Notes under the pieces: model-generated
Seen by the model: the letters and a program-made list of their open reading frames with translations, nothing else
Told to the model about the DNA's origin: nothing
Databases searched by the model: none
Program-made: the position numbers and the translations under genes
Shown: positions 26,898-39,349 of the stretch, in pieces
Numbering within the stretch: position 1 is the first letter of the stretch
Layout: every line of letters starts with the position of its first letter
NCBI GenBank assembly: GCA_011009095.1
Contig: VTPC01090557.1
Coordinates: 179,479 to 243,478, forward strand
Length of the DNA: 64,000 bases
DNA from: Ignelater luminosus
Taxonomy: Eukaryota; Arthropoda; Insecta; Coleoptera; Elateridae
Reading direction: 5' to 3'

Positions 26898-28873
26898 ATG
26901 GAAATGGCGGATGAGAGTTGTTCTGCAGGTATTAGGTTTTTCTTTGTTAATAAATTTGAGGTGTTTTTATCTGCTTATGAAGTCTAATATAGTTTAAGTC
27001 TACTAGAGACTATCAGAAAAGTACAAGCTAGAAATTCAATATAACTCTGAGGATTTACGTTATAGGAAATTGGTAAAATCAGTAAATTTTGTGTATGTGA
27101 TTTGTTTGTGTTCATTTTCTTATAACGTATTTACTTACTTTAAATTGATTCTGTATTTTTCTCTTAATATTATTTAATTTATAGAATCTATATTTTTAGC
27201 TGATACAGGTAAACCTCCGCAAATTCACAAAGATATGGATGAAATTTCAGAAAAAAATGCAAAACAAGGTAGACCTGCACATTTCAATTTATTGTGAAGT
27301 ATTTTAAAAGTTTGCATTTTAGAGAATGAAGAAAATGTAAGTGGAAATAACATTGTACATAACAATCTATCGAGTCAAACATGCTCCAATATTCTTTCAT
27401 CACCAAGATTAAAGTGTTCAGATCAAAATACTAAAAAGTTCACATTTTCATCTGTATTACGACCTTCACAGTTGAATGGTAATGTAAGCAACAGTTCGTC
27501 TAAACCTGCATTTTCATTGAATCCTAGTAGACTGAATCCTTTTGCTAAACTTCCTCCAGAAGACAGTAATAGTCGTGATGAACAGAAAGACGCTAGTGTA
27601 GTGACTTCTAGTGGTAATACGCCTAAATTCTTACCGTTGTTTCAAAACGGAAGTAAATCTGAACCTACTGTGAAAACAATAACACCTACTACATCTTCTG
27701 TCTCGTCAAACAATTTCGTTTTTGGGCAGAATTTAAAAGAGCGTGTCATAAATGACGCAAATGCAGAAAATGCCAAGTTTAATAATTGTACAAATACAAA
27801 TGGTGCATCTGATGCAGAGTGTGATTCAAATTTAAAAGAAATTCAGTCGGAAGAGACTTCAGCAAGTTGTAGTAAAAACGCAAACGGTACTTCTGATATG
27901 TTGTTTAGTTCAGTATTGAAAGAAACACCGGTCCTGGATACAGGTAGATCTCAGGGTACCAAGTCTTTAAGTGAATCGGCAAGAGAATACGAGGAATCGC
28001 GGGCAGTTAAACGTAAATACGAAGAGGTAGAAGTGAAGACAGGAGAAGAAGAGGAAACTAACGTGCTGCAAATTATGTGCAAACTATTTGCATTTGATAA
28101 GACAGCTGGAGGCAGTTGGCAGGAAAGAGGTCGAGGAATTCTTCGATTGAATGATCAAAATGCAGATGCAGCAGGTAATTCGCACAGTCGTTTGGTTTTT
28201 CGAACTGCAGGCAGTCTTCGTGTTGTACTTAACACAAAAGTAAGTGGTACTAGTAGTGTATTTTGTAAAATCTGTGAATATTGTTACCTTTCATGTTTAT
28301 TTGTTGTTTGCTTTGCTTTGCTTACCAATAAACAGCAACAGTAAGTTAACCTTTAAATTTATAGCTGTCACTGTGACAAGCAAGATTGCCAATTCAAATA
28401 TGTTTTATGTCCCTATTGACATCTGTCAAAATTAACCTTAAGATTTACTTTACAGTAAATTAATGTTTTTTTCTCATTGTGTGCAAACAACTATAAAAAG
28501 TTTATACAATTGCTTTAATTCATTAAATTGTGCTGCGATTTATTTTATTTTAGATTTGGGCCGAGATGACCATACAGAGAGCGAGTGATAAGAGTATACG
28601 CTTAACTGCTTTTGATTATAGTGGCGAGATTAAAGTGTTCCTACTAACGGTAAGCATATGTAGCTTTTTAGTCTGTTGTATTTCCGAATTTCTGTTTCTT
28701 TCTAGGGTACTCCAGAAGACATTAAACAATTGCAAAAACACTTAGAGATACGGGTAAAGAAAGAAATGGACAAACACAAAAATCAAAAAACAATAGAAAT
28801 AGAATTGAATGCAGTGAACAGTGCAGAGCCTGAAGTGAAACGAATGACTGAAGAACCCAAATCTAATAATTGA
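26898..28873 (+). CDS. RANBP3: Ran-binding protein 3, five exons, 431 aa
   Basis: RanBP3 is a nuclear Ran-binding cofactor that helps load cargo onto exportin CRM1. Exons: 26898-26928, 27185-27268, 27323-28239, 28554-28649 and 28706-28873; all GT-AG with consistent phase, 1296 nt. The N-terminal half is low-complexity and Ser/Asn-rich, with the FG motif FVFGQNLKERV that is characteristic of the family (about residues 120-135) and a basic patch VKRKYEEVEV. The Ran-binding domain follows: VLQIMCKLFAFDKTAGGSW, ERGRGILRLND, RLVFRTAGSLRVVLNTK, then IWAEMTIQRASDKSIRLTAF after intron 3. The C-terminus is Lys/Glu-rich and ends KSNN. The first exon codes for only ten residues. AATAAA at 28945-28950 is a plausible poly(A) signal. 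It faces PEX5 tail to tail. Confidence 0.93.
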
Positions 28874-29343
28874 TGCATTTTTTATGAGGACAATCGAAGG
28901 TTACTACTTCGTTTACTTAGCTGTGTTTGTGTTAAAATGCCTGTAATAAAAATAGGTGTTAGTTACGTTCACCATCTGCATAATATGGATTATAGATAGT
29001 TCACAGCAGTTTGGAAAAAATGGAACACGTTTGGAATGTGCATAATTAACAAAAAAAATATAAATAATTAAAAAAATATATAACGAATGTCGCACATATG
29101 TAATAAATTTATCAGATTTATTTGCTATTTTTCTGGTAAAATATCGTTAAATTTATGTTATAAATTTTATACATAAGGCAATAAAAACTAGTATAAAGAA
29201 CAGAATCTAACTTGTACTATTTAATAGCTGCATACACCAATTATAACAACATTCTGTTTTTGTTTCTTTTTCCCCCTTTATACAAATTGTACAATAACAT
29301 AATTAAAAAGAAAATCATTTAAAAATATTCAACTACATGTATT
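28874..29343. other. Convergent 3' flanks of RANBP3 and PEX5
   Basis: AT-rich sequence separating two converging stop codons by 470 bp. It should contain both 3' UTRs. AATAAA at 28945-28950 suits RANBP3. No gene lies here. Confidence 0.6.
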
Positions 29344-32300
29344 TCAGTCTTCTTGTATATTGAAAGCATTATTGAGGGCTTGTAGATCCCGACCTTCAAT
29401 AGCCGAACGCAGATCTGTACGATTCATTAAGGAAATGCACATTCGTAATGTTGCCCAAATAGTTTCGGACATTTGGAATTTAGACGTCTCTGCGTCTCCA
29501 CCTCGAGCTTGTTGATTCAATGCCATTAGGAAATGTTCTGCGGCCTCTCTGTAATTTAAACAATATGATAGATGTCATAGGTAAATAGTAAGAATTTATA
29601 TAACTCACTTATAAGCACCAAGATTGATACACGTAATTCCAACATTATATCTCGCACGTATAAACCCAGGTGTCAAATTAAGGGCACGATGATAAGCATC
29701 AACTGCTTCTTCCGATCTGTTACCATTTGCTAATGTTGCGCCCAGTCTGTTCCACAACCTCGAATCCTGTACAGTAGTTTTATATCTTTAAATGTATATA
29801 CACCATTATACAACAACTTACGTCAGGTTTCACATTCAAAGCAGCCCTAAAACAATCAACTGCCTTATCGTACTCTCCGGATAAATTAAACAAAACTCCC
29901 AGGCCACATTGTACTTCGTAATCAGGATTAATTGGTTGTCGCTGTGCTGCTTTTATAAACAAATCTTGAACCAACTTGTGTTGCTCACTGTTGAAGAAAA
30001 ACATCAGTTAGGAAAGATTTGTAAATCTTATTAACAAAAAAAAGCAGCATTTATACAAGACAATACTACAGCAAAATTAACCAAGCTCTCATAGCCCAGG
30101 CCCACCACTTACAGATTTAGTAAACTTGTAACTTGCCCTGATAATTGAAAGTTGGGGGGCAAAATATCTGCATATTCGGGATGATGTTTTAGCCAAGACA
30201 CTAAAGATTGACAAGCTTGATGGTGATAACTTTCATTTGTATAACTAACAGCTAGTGCCATAAGAACTTTCAGATTTCCTGGTTCTAGTTCTAAACACTT
30301 CTTTAATGCACAAATGGCATGAGGATCCTGAAAAAAATAATTTGATTTACAACTGTTATGGTTCGCTTCTGTTTAAAACTAGGTAATTTATTTAATAATA
30401 CAGGATGTTCTGTAATTCGAGAGCACAATATTTATTCTTAAGATCATTTCAATTCAAAAATTAGTAAAAAAATTACGCGTTTAGGGTTATTAATAAAAAA
30501 AGATGAATCCAGTTATTTTTACCTGTTCATTCTCTGCTTGAGTTATGCCTAGTAATTGCCAAGCTTCAACACAATTAGGATCTTGCCTGGCAGCTGCCTC
30601 AAAACACAACACTGCACCAGGTAAGTCTCCACGTTCCAACAACTCTTTTCCCTTTTCTAAAGGACCAGGAATATTCTGCATTGGATTTTCTTCGTTAAAT
30701 TCATATTCCTGAAAAGGATTAATATAAAGGGTGTTTCTAAATTATGCTTCTGTATTGGTTTTGGTCTGCTGCTTACACCATGTCTGACAAATATCTATTA
30801 TTGAACAATACCCTTGAAATTACCAACCTTATACGGATCGTAGTAATCATTAAATTCTGAAATCCACGGGTGATCCTCACCAGAGTCTTGTTCTGCCAAT
30901 TTCAACCATTCGTCTTGTAATTTATTCCAAAATGTTGAAGTAGATGCATCATCTAACCATAAGAAACAATAATTAAATAACCTTGAAGTTGAAATTTTAA
31001 TAGATTTACAACATTTATCTATTAAATTATTAGTCAGAGACACCTTTTTTTTATTCAGGAATCTGACACTTTTTGCTTTACGAGCTTTGCTTAAACATTC
31101 TTATGGTTAAGTTTTATGGCAAATCAGATTCTGATGGTTGCGATGGCTTCACTCTCAAAAATCTGAGGTTTTATTCTGCAGGACTCTACTGTAATTTGTG
31201 AAATTATCATGCTACTACAATTAATTATTGGAAATTATTTTCATATTGATGGGTTTGGCATTTAACTTAACCTCAATACTTGACAAGTGGCATTATTACT
31301 GGTAACAAGGAAGCTAAAAATAAAAAGATGATTTGCACTGTTGAGACATTTTAGTGCTAATGCCGTTTAAATTTTGAATTAGAGCAGACTAAATTTTGGT
31401 CGGTACTCTAAACACAACCAAGAAAATGACAGTTGCGCAAGTGACATTTGTGTTATTTTAACCTAACCTCAATTTAACATACAAACCAACAATATCGAAG
31501 CAAAAAGTAACAGTATTTTATTAAATTTTTAAACAAGATTACAATAAGTGCTGAGAATGTCCGCCATTTACACTGAGACACTTTTGAAGCCTATTAAAAA
31601 CATTTTAAATAACTCTAGAATTATTCAGTAAAAGTTTTTCCAGTATGCACCGTTCTGTTGGAAGAACCCTTGTTGTGATTCTTCATCATCCAGCTGATCA
31701 ATAAACTGCTGGACAATTTCATTACAATATATTTGTGCAGTAGCTTGGAAAAATATAGGCCCTATCAACTTACAGCAACTCGCACCTATTACAGATGTCT
31801 ATTTTTTGTGATTGTAATGTAGTTTCGATAAAAACATGTGGATTCTCTGTTGACCACGTTCGCATATCTTGTGAGTTGACATACCCAGAAAGGTAGAACC
31901 AGGCTTTGTTAGACAAGAAACTTTAACAAATCATTATGCATTTGATTTATGAACCATTGACAAAATTGTACTCTGTGGAAAATTGACGGGCAACAACTCA
32001 TTTATAAGGATATATGTTCAAATCCTTTTTTAAAATTAATTAGCATGTGCCATAAAACATAATAATTTACTGGGATGAATTGAAGTCTATGGATTTCACA
32101 TACAATTCCTCCGAATAACCCAACATAATATTTCAGCACATTGTAGAAACTGTCATACTGGAAAGCCAAGTCTGAATATTTTTCCTGATGCGCTCAGGGG
32201 TAGAATATTTCCACTCGCTGTTTAGTTTTGTTGTGGTGCAAAATTAACATTCTAAAATGTATGCTTTTTGTCAAGTGGTAAAGCATTTTTAAAAAAATTG

Positions 32301-35300
32301 TAAATTAATTAATAATTATAATAAATTATCTAATTTGAATTTTTTATTTGCAATCTGTTTGATCTGTAACTTGTCAGGTTGTATCTAAAGTACCGTCCTA
32401 ATGCGATGTACAGCCACAACCTACCCACCCTATTTGGAAATTTAAACAATCACTCATTATAATTTTGATCCGTGACATGCCTATAAAAATGCATAACTGC
32501 AACTTATTGTCAAACTATTAAAAATCATACAAAGTTATTGAAATAATTCTACATCATTATTTTAACAAAGTAATTTCAGCTAGTGCAGACTTGGCAACAT
32601 AGCTAATGCAATATGCTAAAAACTATAACATAAAATTAATTTTTGCTTAACCTCTACCAATCTTTAAAGCTGTCAATAATATACAGAGTGAAATCTTATC
32701 AGATTTTCACGACTTGTTCCTATAATATTCTGATATACATATGAAACAATTAACGATAGGACCGGGAGATCTAAATTGCCTGAGGGCCAAGAAATCCAAA
32801 AGGCCCTAACAGCCTGACAGATCTGTATGGCTTTACAGGTGCAAAGGGTCCGATGGGACCGAGAGATCTAAATGGCCTGATAGACCCTGGGGATCGAGAA
32901 GGCCAAAAGGGTCCGATAGGACTAAAAGATTCAAATGCTCTGATAGACCCGAAGGGCCGAGAGGTCCAAAAGGCCCTAACAGCCTGACAGATCTGTATGG
33001 CCTGACAGGCCCAAAGAGTCTGATAGGACCGAGAAATCCAAATGACCTGATAGACCCAAAGGGCAGAGAAGTCTAAAAAACCCAACACACAGTAAACCAA
33101 GTAGTAGATGCTAGCTTGACAAAATTATTTTTTTAGTAATTTTGCTTGTAGTCATCACAATAAAGCTAAAAATTGGATCTATTCATTAAAAAAATGTTGA
33201 AAAGTCCTACTAAATGAAATCTTTTCAAAATGATACACTATTAATTTTCTATAAGGACCAAATCAATCCCTGTTGTTTCGGACAACTTTGTAGAATTTTT
33301 GAAAAATTTATGGGTCGTGTTCCCGTCATTTGTATTGCCTGACCCTGCTTTGACTATATCAATAAGGAGATCCATTTGTTTCCTAAATTGTTGCTGCATA
33401 TGGATTTTCCTGGTTTCTACCTCTACTTGTTCAGCATCGGACCTAACATAATGTTTCCTTAATTTAATCTATAAACAATGTGGAGAATGTACTCAAAATA
33501 TCTTAAAGTTGAAAGACCAAAGCGATAATTTTCTGTGTTAATTTTTTCTTCTGGAGGTTGATTATTTAGTCTTTGGAGTTGCTCCGCAAATAAAGCATCT
33601 CAAAACTGAAGAGGGGTTTCTGTTAAAATGTTACATACTTTTCCATGCCATAGTAAAATAACAAATAGAATTTATATTGACTTTGTGACCATTAACATCA
33701 AGTTTTGTAGGCCATAAGTTATTAATTTGATTTTGAAAATTATATTTCTCACTTTTTACCAATTCATTAGTCTCCTTATACAGTGTGGGATTAAAGTATG
33801 GAATATTATAAAAAAAAGCGAACTCAACATGTTTTTTTAAAAACGTTGAGACAGGTCAATTTTAGTTTTTAAAAATACACATTAATATGTGCGATTCACC
33901 TTCTGACTTTCATTTGTTTTTTAGTTATCATGTCATCACAAAAAGATTTAAATGACAATATAGATCTGTAGTAGTGGAATCAAAAATTTTGAATCTAGCG
34001 AACTGTTTCATACAAGCATTCTGTCAATCTTCAACGCTGTTGACATAATTATTGTAGTTTATTGCAAAATACTAATAATATTCTACTAAATTACGAAATA
34101 CAATAGTATCAACATTAAATGTCCAGCTCGATTTTTCTCCGAATTTTTGTTATGCAACCTTAGGATTTATTTGCATGATCATAAAGGGAAGAAAAATCAC
34201 TATTGGATTCCACTACTACAAATCTATATTGTCATTTAAATTTTTTTATGATGACGTCATAACTAAAAAACAAATGAAAGTCGGAAGGTGAATCGCACAT
34301 ATTAATGTGTATTTTTAAAAGCTAAAATCGACCTGTCTCAGCGTTTTTAAAAAAACATGTTGAGTTTGCTTTTTCTTATAATATTCCATACTTTAATCCC
34401 ACACTGTATATCAACCATAGAGGCCTACAGTTTCTTGTTGATGATGTGCACAAATTTTCCCAAGCTGTATCATTTTCTCATATAATTTTTAATGGTACAA
34501 AACAAACTACAAACAAGTTTTCATAGTCAGACAATGAAAACTTTTGTTTGTACTTGTGTTAACCAGAACTGCCATCACAACCTCATTTGCAATATAATGT
34601 CAATTTTTTTTTATTTTTGAAAATATAACTTTGTGACAAAAGCAATCTGGTCAGCCAATGATCAAGGACAGGTTGAAGAGTTACACTTATTTCAGGGATT
34701 GTGATGGCTGTCTGTCTGTTTTGCCTTCTGAAAAGCATAACGGGAGGGGAAACTATGATGTCCTACATTTCTAAAAGTTTTTTGTACTGATTTATAGGCA
34801 TTTTGTATCAACATAATGAGTTAAATAGTTTCATTACTGTAAAGAACTTACTTTGGGCTTTTGAATCCATATGGAAATAACTGAATATAAACTTTTTAAG
34901 TTGTTAACCCTTGTCTTGCAACTAAAATAGTTATTTGAAAATGAACAATTCGTCAGATAATCTTCATTGCACATGCTTATCAGCAGACCAGTGTAGGCGA
35001 CTAATTATCTGCAGATAGTTTATCAACAAACTATGAGAATTGCAATAATTCTATTTTCTCTTTCTAATTCAGACACGACTTTTGTCAAGCTACTCTCAAC
35101 TACTCTACAAAATTCGACAAAGTTAGAATAATAAATGGGCCCTTGGTGCCCCAGCATTTCTACATACTCAAGAAGAGTCTTTTTGCCGAATTTCATCAAT
35201 AACAAATTTTATTTACCGAAATATAAAAAACCAGATCAGAACTAACCTTTTATTTTAAGCAAATAATTTAAGCAACACACAACGCATGCTGTAACTACCT

Positions 35301-37228
35301 ATCTATAAATGTTCTACATTCTTTAAGAAATAAAATTAAAAAAATATTTGTTGGAAAACTAACTGATTCGAAGTTAGAAAAGAATTCACAATTTCAATCT
35401 TTGGGGAGCCTAGCAGGAGAAGCAAGAAGGGAAAATTTCTGGACTTTCTGAAAAATACCCTTTCTAATGTAATCTAAATACTGAGCGATCGTTTAAATTT
35501 TCAATTAAGACAGTACTTTAAACACAGCCACACAAGTGACATTGCAAATAAAAAATTCAAATTTGGTTATTGACAGAGTTTTATAATAATTAGATAATTT
35601 ATTAATTAATTTACATTTTTGTAAAAAATGCCATTTACAACTTGACAAAAAGCATACGTTTTAGAACGTCACTTTCACACTGGAACAAAAATAAACAGCA
35701 AGTGGAAATATTCTGTCCCTGAGTGGATGGCTGATTTCTACAATGTGCTTTAATAAAATACTACATTACTTTTTGTCTAGTTGTTATTTGCTTTACATAT
35801 ATGTTAGATTAAGGTTAGGTTAAAATAACACAAATGTCACTTGTGTAATCGTCATTTTCTTGGTTGTGTTTAAAGTACTGACCAAAATTGTGTAATGGTC
35901 ATAGCCTACTCTAATTGGAAACTGAAATGATCACTCGGTATTATAGAAGAAAAACCTACTATATCATCTAGAAATGTTGAGGCTCTAATTAAAAAACTTT
36001 TATTTCATCATAGAAAAAGTATACTTTACAACTCAAGTGATGTGATACATGCAACATATCCATTCTCGTTGTACAATATACTATATAGTTCATTACATAC
36101 TGATTATGTGAAAACCTATTTTTGATAATTAAAACAATGCAAACAAATCCTTCACCTCATTTTATGTTGAAATCTTGTTTCAAGAAAAAAACTTAGATCA
36201 AAGTTTACTTACATCAATTGACATTTCAGAAAACAAACAGTAGTTTTTTCAATAAATGTCAAATTAGGTTCATTGAAAATGTCAGATAATGATGGATTTA
36301 TCATTGATAAGAAAGCATTATAAATCAAGATAGTAAATATGCAATTTTTGAGTTTATTATACAAAAAAAATTTATACCACTAGTAGTTGCTTGTTCACTC
36401 GTCCAGGTTTTATTAAAGGTGCGTTCCATTTCATTAGCAGTAACATCTAAATATTCTTCTGACCAATTCTGAGCTAAATCATCGTCAGTGATAGCACCAT
36501 TCTCATCCTTGACTTGCTTTATAAATTGTAAAAACTGTAAATTCAGACAATAACCTCTTTCCACGTAAAATATCTAAACCTACTTTAGAATATGCCATCT
36601 TAGAATCACTTGTTTCATCTACTAACTCATTTGCTGCTTGTTGTAATTCATTATTAGCTACTACTTCTTGCTCGTATTCTTCATGCCATAAGTGATTTGC
36701 TTCGGCTTGTGTTTGATCCCTTTCCCTTGCTGTAATCTCAGCCCAAACTGCTTCGTGCGCTGCTATTATATGATCGTGATTCGTTTCCTATTAAAATATC
36801 AAACTGTTTTTAATCATAAATACAACAGAAATCTAAAATTACCCTAAACATATTTTCTTCAGCCTGTTTTGCATATTCTACTGCCCATATACTATCATTC
36901 AAATGATCTTTTACAGTGCTTGCTGGAACAGGTGGTACTAGCGCCCTTTGAGATTCTATTTCGTGCATTTCACGCATCAAATCTGTAAACAAAAACTTGT
37001 GGAAATTGCATTTGAAATATGAAAATTTGTCTTACCATCCATGCGAAAGGTCTGCGGTGCCACTCTAGTCTCCTCCAGAAATTGCTCGACCAATTGGTCA
37101 GAACTACTAGGAAACACTGTTGAACCATAGTTTTCGGCAAGTGCATGGTCTCTGGTTAAATGTGTAGTCAATTGTACTAAAGGATTGTATTGGCCACAAT
37201 CAGCCTCTGTTAATTGTCTTAATGCCAT
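29344..37228 (-). CDS. PEX5: PEX5, peroxisomal targeting signal 1 receptor, ten exons, 582 aa
   Basis: PEX5 binds C-terminal PTS1 signals in the cytosol and delivers cargo to the peroxisomal PEX13/PEX14 docking complex. Exons (minus): 37036-37228, 36843-36982, 36584-36787, 36378-36534, 30828-30952, 30523-30708, 30113-30327, 29822-29987, 29609-29766 and 29344-29548; phases agree, 1749 nt. Residue 11 is Cys in [12 protein letters not shown], matching the conserved Cys whose monoubiquitination allows recycling. WxxxF/Y docking motifs are WAVEY, WHEEY, WSEEY and WISEF. The C-terminal half holds TPRs, for example [35 protein letters not shown] and [19 protein letters not shown]. The start at 37226-37228 is the first in-frame ATG. 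Intron 4 (30953-36377, 5.4 kb) is packed with mobile elements. Confidence 0.95.
31354..32457 (-). mobile_element. Degraded Tc1/mariner-superfamily element, in PEX5 intron 4
   Basis: The right end, ending TTTAAACAATCACTCAT before TA, and the left end near GTTTAAATTTTGAATTAGAG are imperfect inverted repeats. They match the ends of the 35481-35938 element. The minus strand carries scraps of a transposase: IGPIFF, then [17 protein letters not shown] and FFQQNGA, corresponding to the FFQQDGATAH motif with Asp changed to Asn. Many stops and frameshifts show it is long dead. The left boundary is approximate. Confidence 0.65.
32757..33078 (-). repeat. GC-rich minisatellite array, copy F, in PEX5 intron 4
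   Basis: A reverse-orientation array with internal higher-order duplication: AGGCCCTAACAGCCTGACAG occurs near 32800 and again near 32970, about 170 bp apart, followed both times by ATCTGTATGGC. The family termini are not evident. Confidence 0.75.
33240..33780 (-). pseudogene. Relic of a repetitive arthropod ORF family (NDGNTARRFF type)
   Basis: On the minus strand, in broken frames: [44 protein letters not shown], then [16 protein letters not shown] and TGIDLVLI. This order and these motifs match a multicopy protein family widespread in arthropod genomes (FRKxxxLxVDxPxxGxGxTNDGNTARRFF), presumed transposon-derived. I am not sure of its transposon class. A fold-back element sits at its upstream side. 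Confidence 0.5.
33781..34406. mobile_element. Fold-back (long inverted repeat) element 2, in PEX5 intron 4
   Basis: The left arm CAGTGTGGGATTAAAGTATG and right arm CATACTTTAATCCCACACTG are outer parts of inverted arms of about 200 bp. Further paired blocks include AACATGTTTTTTTAAAAACG, TACACATTAATATGTGCGAT and AAATGACAATATAGAT. A non-palindromic centre of roughly 200 bp separates them. TATA flanks both ends (33777-33780 and 34407-34410), as in fold-back element 1, though the arm sequences differ. Non-coding. Confidence 0.88.
35481..35938. mobile_element. MITE-like element with imperfect terminal inverted repeats, in PEX5 intron 4
   Basis: The left end CTGAGCGATCGTTTAAATTT and right end, reverse complement CCGAGTGATCATTTCAGTTT, pair with an internal indel, then continue into shared subterminal sequence (AGTACTTTAAACACA). 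TA flanks both ends (35479-35480 and 35939-35940). The ends match the degraded autonomous-type element at 31354-32457, so this 458-bp copy is probably an internally deleted derivative. Confidence 0.75.
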
Positions 37229-38584
37229 CTCTACCAAAAAATTTAAGAATATTCACATTTAACGTTACTTCCGAAAATATGATGAGTATGACTATTAAAC
37301 AATGGCTTTATTATCTTTTATTTATATATGTGATGTGCTGAATGTGATGAATACAAAGGTTACTCAACTTAACCTTAAAAGTGTTTACTTATACACGGTG
37401 TATACGATACTGTTTACTGCGTAAGTACTCGCAAGTTGCAATTCACGATTTCTAATCAGCTGATAGGTTTCTACGACGAATAATTTATGGAAGAATACAT
37501 AAGGGAAATCGGAAGTCGTTAATTGCAAATTATAAATCACTTGGTACTCAACACAAATCAAAAATAAATTAATGAAATACTTTAGTTAGTAGCTATAACA
37601 TTGCTCTAGATCTAAGGAATTATAATTTATGTATAAAAACTTGTTCTATTGTAACAAATTATTTTTATTAAATATATCAATATTTTTGATTAATTAATTC
37701 TCTGCAGATTTCTGTAAAGTTGGGAGCAGGTAGGTATACCGGGTGATCAAGTCCGTAGGTATAAACTTATAATTTCTTTATTTATGAATCATTTTAATAA
37801 AATTTTCGGTATATCTTTTTAAATGCAATTCTTTTGAGATGTTAAGCGCGTTTTACGGGAAATGACATCAACTTTCTTATTTTAAATGAAATGCTTGCTA
37901 TTTGGATTTTACGTAAAATTCTGAATCCAATGGACGATTCTCCTATATACTATGAATTCTCTACTAATCTCTGATCAGTATTGCCAAAATTCTATCTTAT
38001 AGAAGCGCCAAATTCAAATCTTGGTAAAATTTCCATTTAAACAACAGCACGTATATTCTCAGTTCGTTTACGAGAAGGCACCACCGTCGAATACCAGTTC
38101 GAATTCAGATACTTGTATTGCTGAGATGCAATAAAAGTAATAATAGTTATAATATTTTAAAGTCAAACAGATATCAACTTAGACAATTTTTAAGCGCCAA
38201 CAAGAATTTTGCCATAATCATCCCGTAAAACGCCAATTTGTCGGAAAATCGCCATTGTTGACAACACTATCTGTGATATCAGTTAGATACGTTTTGTTTT
38301 ACTTTTATTGGGAAAACATGTTTTAAAAATCACTGTCACCAAATAGGAAACTTAGAAATCGCATTACCTGAGACAAAAAATAAGAAACAAAACAGAAAAA
38401 TAACAAATGTCACAATTTGTTTTACACTAGAAGTCAAACAAAAGCTATCCGTTAAATCCATAGAGAATTTTTTATCAAATAGACCACCTGCCCCAATGAG
38501 GTGCCATTTAAATAAGGTGACCATCCATCCCGTATTTGGAAGCACCTTCCGGACTTATGTCGTTTACAACGAAAACAAATTAGG

Positions 38585-38750
38585 AGAATTAGAGCCCTGC
38601 ACAGAACGAAATTTCCAAGACCAGGAATAAACTTGAAGCGACTCGAAAAAAAACTGGTAACTTCTTGATTGACCCGAAAAGCTAAAGAGGGCCGAAAGGC
38701 CCAAACGGACAAAGAGACCCGAATGCCCCGAGACGGTAAAACGTACCAAC
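38585..38750 (-). repeat. GC-rich minisatellite array, copy G, short
   Basis: It starts TTAGAGCCCTGCACAGAACG at about 38591 and runs in reverse orientation (ACTTCTTGATTGACCCGAAA, GGCCGAAAGGCCC) to about 38750. The terminus matches copies B, C and H, but the upstream flank differs, so the boundary at TAGAG is likely a true end of the element. Confidence 0.7.
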
Positions 38751-39349
38751 AAGGCGATGGACTGGCAGCCTACGGAGTTTTGCGTTGAAACCCCAACAGG
38801 ACCGGTCGCATTTGCTTTTGTAAACTCTAAACCCCATGAAATGTCTTGGGGCTCTAGAGGATGCCAGGAGTGGTCAGGGTCTTCTTTAACTCTTCTGACA
38901 GAGGGACATTGTCAAAGCTATTCCTGTATCAAGCCTGCACTTCCTCGACCGGGGGCATTTATCAGTCGCTATAAAAGGCTTGTCATCCAGGATACAGGAA
39001 GCCAACAGTGCTGGACTGCCTGATAACGCTCGAGCTGGCTGGATGTGCTTAGGTGCAGGATTCATCCAAAAACATCGTTCAACCATAAGTCTAAGGCAGT
39101 GTTTAGTGATAACTTGTCACCTGGAGTAATAATTTAAAGTGCGTCAAACAGGGCTCAATCGGTTTCGTTCCAGCCGGTCCATTTGTCGCGATATGATAGA
39201 ATATGTCGTATGATAGGATTAGCACCCGCTCTTGGAACCAGTGGGGTTGGAGAGAGGGACAATTTTCACGAGTCCAAGTTATTCTTGCTGTCGCTTAAAG
39301 ACTGGTCTTCTAGAAAGACCTCGCCCTTCACAGACAAAAAAGAAAACCG

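Noticed and set aside
35023..35205. Minus-strand frame in PEX5 intron 4
   Set aside because: Could be taken for an extra PEX5 exon, but the exon 4 to exon 5 junction is already in phase and the peptide does not resemble PEX5.
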